Shown one piece after another: positions 15,703 to 24,778 of a DNA stretch of 64,000 bases (position 1 is the stretch's first letter; each line of letters begins with the position of its first letter). Made by a program: the position numbers and the translations under genes. The stretch is from Streptomyces sp. NWU339 (GTDB lineage Bacteria > Actinomycetota > Actinomycetes > Streptomycetales > Streptomycetaceae): the NCBI RefSeq assembly GCF_003143855.1, contig NZ_QFRK01000019.1:1-64000 (forward strand). The letters run 5' to 3'. Under the pieces are notes generated by a model that was given only the letters and a program-made list of their open reading frames with translations, had not been told where the DNA came from and did no database searches.

Positions 15703-17424
15703 TCATTGCTTGCCGATCGGGTCTCCCTCCACGTCCGGCCCGGGGCCGGGGCCGATACGGAGTTCGAAGTCGCCGTCGTACTTCGTGTGACCCGCGATGA
15801 CGGCCATGTCGACCGCCTCGGAGGCCATCTCGCCCCGCACGATGAGCGGATCGCGGCGCAGATCGCGCATGAGCGCCACGCACATCATGATCATCACGAT
15901 GACGAACGGGGCCGCCGCGAGGATCGTGAGGTTCTGCAGGCCGGTCAGCGCGTCGCCCTGGCCGCTGCCCACCAGCAGCATGATCGCGGCGACGGCGCCG
16001 GTGACCACGCCCCAGAACACCACCACCAGGCGGTCCGGTTCGAGCGCCCCCTTCTGCGAGAGGGTGCCCATGACGACCGAGGCGGCGTCCGCGCCCGAGA
16101 CGAAGAAGATGCCGACGAGGATCATCACCAGCAGGCTCGAGGCCGTGGCGATGGGGTATTCCTGGAGCACCGCGAACAGTTGGCCCTCGGGGGTCGCCTC
16201 CGCACCGAGCCGGCCCTGCCCCTGGAGCCGCATCGCGGTACCGCCGAAGATCGCGAACCAGATCAGGCTGACCGTGCTGGGCACGAGGATGACTCCGCCG
16301 ATGAACTGACGGATCGTACGGCCTCGGCTGATGCGGGCGATGAACATACCGACGAACGGCGTCCAGGAGATCCACCACGCCCAGTAGAAGACCGTCCAGC
16401 TGCCCAGCCACTTCGCCACTCCCTGGCCGGCGCTGATCTCCGTACGGCCGGCCAGCTGGGGCAGGTCGCCCAGGTAACCGAAGATGGAGGTGGGCACCAG
16501 GTCGAGGACGAGGATCGTCGGGCCGGCCACGAACACGAACAGGGCGAGCACCAGGGCCAGCACCATGTTGGTGTTGGACAGCCACTGGATGCCCCTCTCC
16601 ACGCCCGACACGGCGGAGGCGATGAATGCGACCGTGAGCACCGCGATGATGCCGACCAGCAGCCCCGTGCTGACCTTGTCCAGCCAGTTCAGTTTCCGCA
16701 TGCCGGAGCCGATCTGCAGCGCGCCGAGGCCCAGGGAGGCCGCCGAGCCGAAGACGGTCGCCACGATCGCGAGGATGTCGATGACGCGGCCGGGGGCGCC
16801 GTTGGCGTGCTTCGCCCCGATGAGCGGGGTGAAGACCGCGCTCATGGTCTGACGGCGCCGCCTGCGGAAGGTGCTGTAGGCGATGCCCAGGCCGACCACG
16901 GCGTAGATTCCCCACGGGTGCAGCGTCCAGTGGAAGAGCGTGGTCGCCATGGCCAGTTCCATGCGCTCGCCCGAGTCGGCCGGGTGGGTGCCCGGCGGCG
17001 CGGTGATGTAGTGCGCCAAGGGCTCACTGACGCCGTAGAACATCAGGCCGATACCCATGCCCGCGCTGAACATCATCGCGACCCACGAGACCGTGCGGAA
17101 CTCGGGTTTCTCGCCCTCGGCGCCGAGATGGATCTTTCCGTAACGGCTGATCGCGAGCCAGAGGGCGAAGACGACGAAGCCGGAGGCGGCCAGCATGAAC
17201 GCCCAGCCGCCGTTGTGCATCAGACCGGTGAGCGCGGTGCTCGAGACGTCCTCGAGCGATTCGGTCGCTGTGGCGCCCCATACGACGAACGCGACGGTGA
17301 GCACGGCCGTGACACCGAACACCACCCGGTCGGTGCGAGGGCTCTCACGTCCGGTGGGTTCCGTTCCCGAAGCCGACCCCGGGCCTGCCGTATGGTCCTT
17401 GTCGCCGGGTTGATCCTGCGTCAC
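15703..17424 (-). CDS. BCCT family betaine/choline/carnitine transporter
   Basis: A 573-residue integral-membrane secondary transporter of the BCCT family, importing osmolytes such as glycine betaine, choline or ectoine. About twelve helices are visible. The family signature is present in helix 8-9 ('FYWAWWISWTPFVGMFIARI' followed by SRGRTIRQF). Another conserved stretch is 'FSAGMGIGLMFYGVSEPLAHY' (quoted in part). The GTG start at 17424 has GAAAGGTG upstream and gives a soluble, Asp/Gly-rich N-terminus of about 35 residues. The gene diverges from a MerR regulator 181 bp away, a possible but unproven regulator. Substrate not predictable. Confidence 0.93.
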   Translation of the reverse strand: MTQDQPGDKDHTAGPGSASGTEPTGRESPRTDRVVFGVTAVLTVAFVVWGATATESLEDVSSTALTGLMHNGGWAFMLAASGFVVFALWLAISRYGKIHLGAEGEKPEFRTVSWVAMMFSAGMGIGLMFYGVSEPLAHYITAPPGTHPADSGERMELAMATTLFHWTLHPWGIYAVVGLGIAYSTFRRRRRQTMSAVFTPLIGAKHANGAPGRVIDILAIVATVFGSAASLGLGALQIGSGMRKLNWLDKVSTGLLVGIIAVLTVAFIASAVSGVERGIQWLSNTNMVLALVLALFVFVAGPTILVLDLVPTSIFGYLGDLPQLAGRTEISAGQGVAKWLGSWTVFYWAWWISWTPFVGMFIARISRGRTIRQFIGGVILVPSTVSLIWFAIFGGTAMRLQGQGRLGAEATPEGQLFAVLQEYPIATASSLLVMILVGIFFVSGADAASVVMGTLSQKGALEPDRLVVVFWGVVTGAVAAIMLLVGSGQGDALTGLQNLTILAAAPFVIVMIMMCVALMRDLRRDPLIVRGEMASEAVDMAVIAGHTKYDGDFELRIGPGPGPDVEGDPIGKQ

Positions 17425-17574
17425 GGGCGGCACCTTTCGTCGAGCCGATGGGCGGAGCTTCACTCCCCCAGACAAGCCCCTACCACATATGGCCTGAAAC
17501 TCACCTCCCGGCAGTCGTCGTCCTGTCGATCGACGGCCGGACCGTGACCGGCAGTCGGAGTGGCCGAGGTGTCG

Positions 17575-17605
17575 CACTGCTGGTGGGACAGTGATACTGC
17601 TGTAC
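17575..17605 (+). promoter_or_regulatory. Possible leaderless promoter and operator of the MerR gene
   Basis: A CACTG...CAGTG inverted repeat (17575-17579 and 17589-17593) overlaps a -10-like GATACT (17593-17598). The ATG follows seven bases after the hexamer, as expected for leaderless transcription, and there is no ribosome binding site. The repeat could be an autoregulatory MerR operator. Confidence 0.4.
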
Positions 17606-18304
17606 ATGACGACCGACATCGAGGGGCCGGCCCTCACGATCGACGAGCTGGCGGCGAAGGCCGGGGTCACGGTGCGGACGGTCCGGTTCTACGGCAGCAG
17701 AGGGCTGCTGCCGCCCCCGGTGATCGGGCCGCGTCGCGTCGGTCACTACGGGCAGGAGCACCTGGCCCGGCTGGCGCTGATCGAGGAGTTGCAGCGGCAG
17801 GGCATGACGCTGGCGGCCATCGAACGGTATCTGGGGCAGTTGCCGCCGGATCTGAGCGCGCGGGACCTGGCGATCCAGCGTGCGGTGGTGGCCTCCTGGG
17901 CGCCCGGCACGGTGGAGAGGGTGTCGCGCGAGGAGTTGGAGCGGCGCGCGGGGCGGGTGCTGGACGAGGAGGATCTGCGGCGGCTGGCCGCGCTGAACGT
18001 CGTCGAGCGGGACGGCCAGGACTTCCGGGTCGACGCGGGTCTGCTGCGACTCGGCGTCGAGCTGCTGGACGTACCGCTGGCGCACGAGACGATCCTCGCC
18101 GCCCGCGCGGCGCTCACCGAGCATGCGCGCGCGGCCGCCCAGGACCTGTCGCGTTTGTTGCGGGACGCGGTGGCGGAGCGGGACACGCGGGAGGTGAAAT
18201 CGCTGTCCGCCCATATGCATCCGCTCGTGGTGCAGGCGCTGCTGACGACGTTTCAGCGATCGCTGCGCGAGGAACTGCGGGAGTGGCTCGACGGCGGGGA
18301 ATGA
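17606..18304 (+). CDS. MerR family transcriptional regulator
   Basis: A 232-residue regulator with an N-terminal MerR winged helix: 'LTIDELAAKAGVTVRTVRFY' recognition region followed by 'GSRGLLPPPVIGPRRVGHYG'. A leucine-rich dimerisation helix with 'LARLALIEELQRQGMTLAAI' comes next. The C-terminal 130 residues are helical with no cysteine cluster, so a metal or thiol signal is unlikely; a small-molecule sensor or none is more probable. The ATG at 17606 appears to be translated from a leaderless transcript. It diverges from the BCCT transporter gene and converges on fadB across a strong terminator. The target genes are unknown. Confidence 0.88.
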   Translation: MTTDIEGPALTIDELAAKAGVTVRTVRFYGSRGLLPPPVIGPRRVGHYGQEHLARLALIEELQRQGMTLAAIERYLGQLPPDLSARDLAIQRAVVASWAPGTVERVSREELERRAGRVLDEEDLRRLAALNVVERDGQDFRVDAGLLRLGVELLDVPLAHETILAARAALTEHARAAAQDLSRLLRDAVAERDTREVKSLSAHMHPLVVQALLTTFQRSLREELREWLDGGE

Positions 18305-18337
18305 ACGGGGAGACGGGGACGGGCGGGGGGACGGACA

Positions 18338-18369
18338 GCGGGGGACGGGCCCGCGTTCCCGTCCCCCGC
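18338..18369. terminator. Bidirectional hairpin terminator between merR-type gene and fadB
   Basis: Perfect 12-bp arms GCGGGGGACGGG (18338-18349) and CCCGTCCCCCGC (18358-18369) with an 8-nt loop lie between two convergent genes. Confidence 0.75.
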
Positions 18370-18387
18370 CCGGGCGCTCCCGGCGCC

Positions 18388-20613
18388 TCAGCCGGCGTCC
18401 GTGAACCGCTCCCCCTTCTCCGCCTTGGCCACCAGCAGCGCCGGCGGCGCGAAGCGCTCGCCGTAGCGCTCGGCGAGTTCACGCGCGCGTGCCACGAATC
18501 CGGGCAGGCCCGTCTCTCCCCCGGCGCGGGCATCTCCCCCGGCGCGGCCGTCGTAGCCGTTGATGTACTGCAGGACGCCGCCGGTCCAGCCGGGGAAGCC
18601 GATGCCGAGGATGGAGCCGATGTTGGCGTCGGCAACCGAGGTCAGCACGCCCTCCTCCAGCAGCCGGACCGTGTCCAGCGCCTCGGAGAACAGCATCCGC
18701 TCCTGCATGTCCCGGAACGGGATCTCGTGGCCGGGCTTGGTGAAGTGCTCCCGCAGGCCGGGCCACAGGGCGTCGCGTCCGCCGTCCTCCTTGTACGTGT
18801 AGAAGCCGGCGCCGGCGGCGCGGCCGGGGCGGTCGTACTCGTCGACCATGCGGTCGATGACGGCGTCGGCGGGGTGCTCGGTCCAGGTACCGCCGGCCTC
18901 CTCGACGGCCCGCCTGGACTCGGTCCGGATCTTGCGCGGCAGGGTGAGGGTCAGCTCGTCCACCAGGGACAGCACCTTGGCGGGGTAGCCCGCCTGGGCG
19001 GCCGCCTGTTCGATGGAGGCGGGCTCGATGCCCTCGCCGACCATGGCGACACCCTCGTTGATGAACTGGCCGATGACGCGTGAGGTGAAGAAGCCGCGCG
19101 AGTCGTTGACGACGATCGGCGTCTTCTTGATCTGCCGGACCAGGTCGAAGGCACGGGCGAGCGCCTCGTCCCCCGTCCGCTCGCCCTTGATGATCTCGAC
19201 GAGCGGCATCTTGTCGACGGGCGAGAAGAAGTGCAGCCCGATGAAGTCGCCCTGGCGTTCGACGCCTTCGGCGAGGGCGGTGATGGGCAGGGTGGAGGTG
19301 TTGGAGCACAGGAGCGCGTCGGGGGCGACGACGTTCTGGATCTCCTGGAACACCTTGTGCTTGAGGGTGGTGTCCTCGAAGACGGCCTCGATGACCGCGT
19401 CGCAGCCGGCCAGGTCCTGTGCCTCGGCGGTGGGCGTGATCCGGGCGAGCAGCGCGTCGGCCTTCTCCTGGGTCGTCCGGCCCTTGGCGACGGCCTTGGC
19501 GCACAGCTTCTCGGAGTAGCCCTTGCCCTTGACCGCCGCCTCCAGGGAGACGTCCTTCAGGACGACGTCGATCCCCGCGCGGGCGCACGAGTAGGCGATG
19601 CCGGCTCCCATCATCCCGGCACCGAGCACGGCGACCTTGCGTACCTGGCGGGACTCGATGCCCTGGGGGCGGTTGGCGCCGGCGTTGACGGCCTGGAGGT
19701 CGAAGAAGAACGCCTGGATCATGTTCTTCGACGTCTGTCCGGCGGCCAGCTCGACGAAGTAGCGGGCCTCGATGACCTGGGCGGTCTCGAAGTCGACCTG
19801 GGCGCCCTCGACGGCGGCGGCGAGGATGCTCCGCGGCGCCGGGTAGGGGGCGCCGTTCGTCTGCTTGCGCAGGTTGGCCGGGAAGGCGGGCAGGTTGGCG
19901 GCGAACTTGGGGTGGGACGGGGTGCCGCCGGGGATGCGGTAGCCGGGCCGGTCCCAGGGCTGGGCGGACTCGGGGTGGGCGTCGATGAAGGCGCGGGCCT
20001 TGGCCAGCAGCTCCTCGTGGGTGTCGGCCACCTCGTCGACGAGGCCGTTCTCCAGGGCGCGTCGCGGGCTGTATTGGGTGCCCTGGAGCAGCACCTTCAG
20101 CAGGGCGTCGGCGATGCCGAGCAGGCGGACGGTGCGGACGACGCCGCCGCCCCCGGGGAGCAGGCCGAGGGTGACCTCGGGGCAGCCGATCCTGGAGCCG
20201 GGCGCGTCGAGGGCGACGCGGTGGTGGCAGGCCAGGGCGAGTTCGTAACCGCCGCCCAGGGCGGCGCCGTTGATCGCCGCGACGACCGGCTTGCCGAGTG
20301 TCTCGACGCGGCGCAGCTGCCGCTTGATCGCCAGGCCGCCGTCGAACAGGTCCTGCGCCGTGTCGGGGGTGACCCGGATCAGGTCGCGCAGGTCGCCGCC
20401 CGCGAAGAAGGTCTTCTTGGCGGAGGTGAGGATGATGCCGCGGATGGAGTCCGGGTCGGCCCGGAGTTCCGCCTCCAGGCGGTCGGTGATCACGGCGAGC
20501 GAGTCGCGGAACGCCTGGTTCATGGTGTTCGCGGACTGGTCGGGGTCGTCGAGGACGAGGGTGACGACGCCGGTGTCGTCCTGTTCCCAGCGGATGGTGG
20601 TGCTCTCGGTCAT
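18388..20613 (-). CDS. fadB: Fatty acid oxidation complex alpha subunit (enoyl-CoA hydratase / 3-hydroxyacyl-CoA dehydrogenase)
   Basis: A 741-residue bifunctional cytoplasmic enzyme for two beta-oxidation steps. The N-terminal crotonase domain (about 1-210) contains 'GGGYELALACHHRVALD' and 'PEVTLGLLPGGGGVVRTVRL', including the catalytic Glu. The NAD-binding domain starts near residue 330 with 'VAVLGAGMMGAGIAYSCARA', and the dehydrogenase catalytic His is in 'FIGLHFFSPVDKMPLVEII'. The C-terminal 3HCDH domains follow. Near the C-terminus a DNA duplication (18514-18550) produces 'GRAGGDARAGGE', probably a tolerated loop expansion. ATG at 20613 has GGAG upstream. It lies 39 bp after the thiolase, in one operon with it and the racemase. 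Confidence 0.95.
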   Translation of the reverse strand: MTESTTIRWEQDDTGVVTLVLDDPDQSANTMNQAFRDSLAVITDRLEAELRADPDSIRGIILTSAKKTFFAGGDLRDLIRVTPDTAQDLFDGGLAIKRQLRRVETLGKPVVAAINGAALGGGYELALACHHRVALDAPGSRIGCPEVTLGLLPGGGGVVRTVRLLGIADALLKVLLQGTQYSPRRALENGLVDEVADTHEELLAKARAFIDAHPESAQPWDRPGYRIPGGTPSHPKFAANLPAFPANLRKQTNGAPYPAPRSILAAAVEGAQVDFETAQVIEARYFVELAAGQTSKNMIQAFFFDLQAVNAGANRPQGIESRQVRKVAVLGAGMMGAGIAYSCARAGIDVVLKDVSLEAAVKGKGYSEKLCAKAVAKGRTTQEKADALLARITPTAEAQDLAGCDAVIEAVFEDTTLKHKVFQEIQNVVAPDALLCSNTSTLPITALAEGVERQGDFIGLHFFSPVDKMPLVEIIKGERTGDEALARAFDLVRQIKKTPIVVNDSRGFFTSRVIGQFINEGVAMVGEGIEPASIEQAAAQAGYPAKVLSLVDELTLTLPRKIRTESRRAVEEAGGTWTEHPADAVIDRMVDEYDRPGRAAGAGFYTYKEDGGRDALWPGLREHFTKPGHEIPFRDMQERMLFSEALDTVRLLEEGVLTSVADANIGSILGIGFPGWTGGVLQYINGYDGRAGGDARAGGETGLPGFVARARELAERYGERFAPPALLVAKAEKGERFTDAG

Positions 20614-20652
20614 GAGGGGTCTCCGTAGAAGTCGCGTGTGGGTCGCTGGGGC

Positions 20653-21867
20653 TCAGATGCGCTCGACGACGGTGGCGATGCCCATGCCGCCGCCCACGCA
20701 CAGGGTGGCGAGGCCGTAGCGCTTGTCCTGGCGTTCGAGTTCGTCGACGAGGGTGCCGAGGATCATCGCGCCGGTTGCGCCGAGCGGGTGACCGAGCGCG
20801 ATGGCGCCGCCGTTCACGTTGACCTTGTCCAGCGACAGGCCCATGTCCTTCACGAAGCGGAGCACGACCGCCGCGAACGCCTCGTTGATCTCGACGAGGT
20901 CGATGTCGTCGATGGTCAGCCCGGCCTTGGCGAGCGCCTTGCGGGTGGCGGGAGCGGGGCCGGTGAGCATGATGGTGGGCTCGGAGCCGGACACGGCGGC
21001 GGAGACGATCCGCGCGCGCGGGGTGAGCCCGTAGCGCTCACCGACCTCCTTGGATCCGATGGCGACGAGGGAGGCGCCGTCCACGATGCCGGAGGAGTTG
21101 CCCGCGTGGTGGACGTGGTCGATCTTCTCCACCCAGTGGTACTTCTGCAGCGCCACCGCGTCGAAGCCTCCCAGGTCGCCGATGTCCGCGAAGGACGGCT
21201 TGAGCCCCGCGAGGGAGTCGGCGGTGGTGCCGGGGCGCAGATGCTCGTCGTGGTCCAGGACGACGAGTCCGCTGCGGTCCTTCACGGGGACGACGGACCG
21301 CGCGAAGCGGTTCTCCTTCCACGCGGTGGCCGCCCGCTCCTGCGACAGGGCCGCGTACTCGTCGACGTCCCGGCGCGAGAAGCCCTCGATGGTGGCGATC
21401 AGATCGGCGCCGATGCCCTGGGGGACGAAGTTCGTGGCGAGGTTGGTCATCGGGTCGTTGAACCAGGCGCCGCCGTCGGAGGCCATGGGCACTCGGGACA
21501 TCGACTCCACGCCGCCGGCCAGCACGAGGTCCTCCCAGCCGGAACGGACCTTGGCCGCGGCCAGGTTGACGGCCTCCAGGCCGGAGGCGCAGAAGCGGTT
21601 CTCCTGGACGCCGGCGACGGTGTCGGGCAGTCCGGCGGCGATGGCGGCGATCCGGGCGATGTCGGAGCCCTGGTCGCCGACGGGGCCCACGACACCGAGC
21701 ACGATGTCGTCGACGGCGGCCGGGTCGAGGTCCGGGAAGCGGTCGCGGACCTCGTGGATGAGGCCGACGACCAGGTCGACGGGCTTGGTGCCGTGCAGGG
21801 CGCCGTTCGCCTTGCCGCGCCCACGCGGGGTGCGGATCGCGTCGTACACGTACGCTTCGGTGCTCAC
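20653..21867 (-). CDS. fadA: Acetyl-CoA C-acyltransferase (thiolase)
   Basis: A 404-residue thiolase that cleaves 3-ketoacyl-CoA to acetyl-CoA and a shortened acyl-CoA. The nucleophilic Cys is in 'ENRFCASGLEAVNLAA', the His base in 'NGGAIALGHPLGATGA', and the second Cys in 'ATLCVGGGMGIATVVERI'. Length and motif layout match degradative thiolases. The GTG start at 21867, with AAAGG upstream, overlaps the stop of the racemase gene as GTGA. With fadB 39 bp downstream it forms the core of a beta-oxidation operon. Confidence 0.94.
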   Translation of the reverse strand: MSTEAYVYDAIRTPRGRGKANGALHGTKPVDLVVGLIHEVRDRFPDLDPAAVDDIVLGVVGPVGDQGSDIARIAAIAAGLPDTVAGVQENRFCASGLEAVNLAAAKVRSGWEDLVLAGGVESMSRVPMASDGGAWFNDPMTNLATNFVPQGIGADLIATIEGFSRRDVDEYAALSQERAATAWKENRFARSVVPVKDRSGLVVLDHDEHLRPGTTADSLAGLKPSFADIGDLGGFDAVALQKYHWVEKIDHVHHAGNSSGIVDGASLVAIGSKEVGERYGLTPRARIVSAAVSGSEPTIMLTGPAPATRKALAKAGLTIDDIDLVEINEAFAAVVLRFVKDMGLSLDKVNVNGGAIALGHPLGATGAMILGTLVDELERQDKRYGLATLCVGGGMGIATVVERI

Positions 21868-23018
21868 GGGGTGGCCTTTCGCTGAGGGTCTCGGGGCGCG
21901 GACAGCAGTCGGGGGACGTCCCAGTCGCGGGCCACGTCGTCGGTGTCGGCGCCCGGCCGGGCGGGCCCGGTGCGCACGGTGGTGGGGGTGGCGGAGAACC
22001 GCGGGGCCGGTGCGGGCTGGGTGATGCCGTCGTGGTCGGTGAAGGTGCCGCGGGCGGCGAGGTGCGGGTCGTGCGGGGCCTCGCGCAGCGACAGGACGGG
22101 GGCCACGCACGCGTCGGAGCCGTCGAAGTCGGCGGTCCACTCGTCGCGGGTACGGGCCTTGAAGCGGGCGGCGACGTGCTCGCGGAGCGCGGGCCACCGG
22201 GTGACGTCCGTGTGGGCGTCCGCCTGGTCCTCGATGCCGAGGAGCCGCAGGAACTCGGCGTAGAACTGCGGCTCCAGCGCGCCGACCGCCATGTACCCGC
22301 CGTCGGCCGTCTCGTAGGTGCCGTAGTACGGGCAGCCGCCGTCGAGGAGGTTGCCTTCGCGCCGGTCCTGCCAGCCGCCGGCGGCGAGCATGCCGTGGAT
22401 CATCGCCGACAGGTGGGCGGTGCCGTCCACGATGGCGGCGTCGACGACCTGCCCGGTGCCGCCCGCGCGCACGTGGTGCAGCGCGGCGAGGACGCCGACG
22501 ACGAGGTAGAGGGAACCGCCCGCGTAGTCGCCGAGCAGGTTGGCCGGGACGGCCGGCGGCCGGTCCGGGCTGCCGATCATGCCGAGGGCGCCGGTGCGGG
22601 CGATGTACGCGATGTCGTGCCCCGCGCGGTCGGCGAGCGGGCCGTGCTGGCCCCAGCCGGTCATGCGGCCGTAGACGAGGCGCGGGTTGCGGGCGTGGCA
22701 GTCCCCGGGGCCGACGCCTAGGCGCTCGGCGACGCCGGGGCGGTAGCCCTCGAGGAGGACGTCGGCGCGTTCGGTCAGGTCGAGGACGCGGTCGGCGCCG
22801 TCGGAGGCCTTCAGGTCGACGACCACGGAGCGCTTGTTGCGGTTGGTGACGTCGTACGCGGCCTCGATCGCGAGCACCGGGGTGCGGGGGCGGTCCACGC
22901 GGACGACGTCGGCGCCCAGGTCGGCGAGGAGCATGGCGGCGAACGGGCCGGGGCCGATCCCGGCCAGCTCGACCACGCGCACTCCGGTGAGCGGACCCTG
23001 CGTCGGTACCTTCGTCAT
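21864..23018 (-). CDS. CaiB/BaiF family CoA-transferase fold protein, probable alpha-methylacyl-CoA racemase
   Basis: A 384-residue cytoplasmic enzyme of the class III CoA transferase fold. The opening 'GVRVVELAGIGPGPFAAMLL' and 'LADLGADVVRVDRP' are family hallmarks. The His of 'GHDIAYIARTGALG' and the Asp of 'NLLGDYAGGSLYLVVGV' fit the His/Asp pair used by alpha-methylacyl-CoA racemases, rather than the Asp of true transferases. It would convert (2R)- to (2S)-methyl-branched acyl-CoA so that branched-chain fatty acids, abundant in Streptomyces, can enter beta-oxidation by the downstream thiolase and fadB. The ATG at 23018 begins the operon; a palindrome lies just upstream. Confidence 0.88.
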   Translation of the reverse strand: MTKVPTQGPLTGVRVVELAGIGPGPFAAMLLADLGADVVRVDRPRTPVLAIEAAYDVTNRNKRSVVVDLKASDGADRVLDLTERADVLLEGYRPGVAERLGVGPGDCHARNPRLVYGRMTGWGQHGPLADRAGHDIAYIARTGALGMIGSPDRPPAVPANLLGDYAGGSLYLVVGVLAALHHVRAGGTGQVVDAAIVDGTAHLSAMIHGMLAAGGWQDRREGNLLDGGCPYYGTYETADGGYMAVGALEPQFYAEFLRLLGIEDQADAHTDVTRWPALREHVAARFKARTRDEWTADFDGSDACVAPVLSLREAPHDPHLAARGTFTDHDGITQPAPAPRFSATPTTVRTGPARPGADTDDVARDWDVPRLLSAPRDPQRKATP

Positions 23019-23039
23019 CGCACCCCCAGCTGTGACACA

Positions 23040-23056
23040 ACTGATGTAACACCAGT
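23040..23056. promoter_or_regulatory. Operator-like palindrome in front of the racemase-thiolase-fadB operon
   Basis: ACTGATGTAACACCAGT is an imperfect 17-bp palindrome (one mismatch per arm) 21 bp upstream of the racemase start. It could bind a TetR- or GntR-type fatty acid regulator. No such gene is adjacent, so the regulator is unknown. Confidence 0.4.
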
Positions 23057-23280
23057 GATGCTAAGAACACGTTCCATCCGGCACAAGAGGCCGAGCAAGC
23101 GCTTGGCCATGCGTCCCGGCCACTCTACGGCGCGGTCCGCGCCGCGCCCCCGCTCGGCTCGGCGTTCCCACCGTGGTCGTCGGGTTCCGCACCCCTCACG
23201 CTAGCCTCGGCCACCGACGGCGGCACGACCGCGGAGCCAGGGGCGTCACGATCACGAGGGGCGCCACGACAAGGGGTGTC

Positions 23281-24477
23281 ATGAACAGGCTGAACAGGAC
23301 GGACGACCGTCCCTACGACATCGTGCTCTTCGGGGCCACCGGCTTCGTCGGGACGCTCACCGCCGAGTACCTCGCCGCCCACGCGCCCTCCGGCCTGCGC
23401 TGGGCGATCGCGGGTCGCTCCCCCGAGAAGCTGGAGCGCCTGCGGGAACGGCTGGAACGGCCCTCCGGCGATCCGGAGATCGGGGTGCTGCGGGCGGACG
23501 TGTCCGATCCGGCCTCGTTGCGCACGCTCGCCGAGCACGCGCGCGTGGTGGCCACGACCGTGGGCCCCTACGTGACCTACGGCGAGGAACTCGTCGCCGC
23601 CTGCGCGGACACCGGCACCGACTACCTCGACCTCACCGGTGAACCGGAGTTCGTGGACCTGATGTACGTCCGCCACGACGCACGCGCGCGGGAGACCGGC
23701 GCACGCCTGGTGCACGCCTGCGGCTTCGACTCGGTTCCGCACGACCTGGGCGCGTATTTCACCGTGCTGCAACTGCCGGAGGGGGTGCCGCTGACGGTGG
23801 ACGGTTTCGTGACCGCCGACGCCACCTTCTCGGGCGGGACCTTCGCCTCGGCGCTGGGCCAGTTCGCCCGGCCCCGACAGCTCCGCGCGGCGGCCCGGGA
23901 CCGGCGGCGGCACGAGCCGCGGCTGATGGGGCGCCGGGTGTCGGCGCCGTCGGGCGGGCCGCGCTACGCCCCCGAGGTCGGCGCCTGGGCGCTGCCCCTG
24001 CCGACCATCGACGCGCGGATCGTGCGCCGGTCGGCGAAGGCGCTCGACCGGTACGGGCCCGACTTCCGCTACCGGCACTACGCGGCCGTCCGGCACCTGC
24101 CGTTCGCGGTGGGCGGGGTCGCGGCCGTGGCCGCGCTGGTCGCCGCGGCTCAACTGCCGCCCCTGCGGCGCCGCCTGTCCGGCCGGCTGGCGCCCGGTGA
24201 CGGGCCGGGACCCGAGAAGCGCGCCAGGAGCTGGTTCACCGTCCGCTTCGTGGGCGAGGGCGGCGGACGGCGGGTCTGCACCGAGGTCGCGGGCGGCGAC
24301 CCCGGCTACGACGAGACGGCGAAGATGCTCGCCGAGGCGGCGCTCTGCCTGGCCTTCGACGACCTCCCGCCGACCTCGGGACAGGTCACCACCGCGGTGT
24401 CGATGGGCGGTGCGCTGATCGAGCGGCTGCGGTCCGCGGGCATCCGCTTCCGCGTCGCCGCGACCCGCCCGTCCTGA
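23281..24477 (+). CDS. Saccharopine dehydrogenase-like NAD(P)-binding reductase
   Basis: A 398-residue protein of the saccharopine dehydrogenase/trans-acting enoyl reductase family. The Rossmann opening 'DIVLFGATGFVGTLTAEYLA' binds NAD(P). The segment 'VVATTVGPYVTYGEELVAAC' and 'DTGTDYLDLTGEPEFVD' match the mycobacterial trans-acting enoyl reductase branch (Rv2953-like) rather than lysine-pathway enzymes. A hydrophobic segment near residue 280 (VGGVAAVAALVAAAQLPPL) may attach it to the membrane. ATG at 23281 is preceded by AAGGGG. It diverges from the acyl-CoA oxidation operon, compatible with a role in lipid or polyketide metabolism; the substrate is unknown. Confidence 0.83.
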   Translation: MNRLNRTDDRPYDIVLFGATGFVGTLTAEYLAAHAPSGLRWAIAGRSPEKLERLRERLERPSGDPEIGVLRADVSDPASLRTLAEHARVVATTVGPYVTYGEELVAACADTGTDYLDLTGEPEFVDLMYVRHDARARETGARLVHACGFDSVPHDLGAYFTVLQLPEGVPLTVDGFVTADATFSGGTFASALGQFARPRQLRAAARDRRRHEPRLMGRRVSAPSGGPRYAPEVGAWALPLPTIDARIVRRSAKALDRYGPDFRYRHYAAVRHLPFAVGGVAAVAALVAAAQLPPLRRRLSGRLAPGDGPGPEKRARSWFTVRFVGEGGGRRVCTEVAGGDPGYDETAKMLAEAALCLAFDDLPPTSGQVTTAVSMGGALIERLRSAGIRFRVAATRPS

Positions 24478-24571
24478 GCTCGGGTTGAGACTTTTCGACG
24501 CTTGCCTCCTGCAGACCGACCATGCCTTTCACCCAAGTCTCAAAGGGAAGTTCAATGAAACAATCGAGGGC

Positions 24572-24778
24572 ATGCGATTTCTTCTCGAAGTGAGCATGGA
24601 CGACGAGGCATTGGCCGAGGATCCCGTGGGTGAGCTGGGGCGGATTCTGCGGTACTGGGGCGGGAACCTGCGCCACTACCCGATGGAGCCCGGGGACGGA
24701 GCGGAGATCTACGACTCGGAGTACCGCGAGGTGGGGCGCTGGCGCATCGAGCAGGACGAGCGGCAGGGAGCCGCCTAG
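24572..24778 (+). CDS. Small conserved hypothetical protein (68 aa)
   Basis: A short protein beginning 'MRFLLEVSMDDEALAEDPVG' and continuing with 'ELGRILRYWGGNLRHYPMEP', with an acidic overall composition. I recognise it only as a conserved actinobacterial hypothetical; it lacks membrane segments and motifs. An in-frame GTG/TTG-type extension upstream exists, but ATG 24572 with GAGGG nearby gives the family-like N-terminus. Its TAG stop shares the tetranucleotide CTAG with the stop of the convergent endonuclease V gene. Confidence 0.7.
   Translation: MRFLLEVSMDDEALAEDPVGELGRILRYWGGNLRHYPMEPGDGAEIYDSEYREVGRWRIEQDERQGAA

Noticed and set aside
18514..18550. Duplicated CTCCCCCGGCGCGG segment in fadB as possible mobile element
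   Set aside because: Only a small in-frame duplication in a variable C-terminal loop; noted in the fadB entry, not an element of its own.
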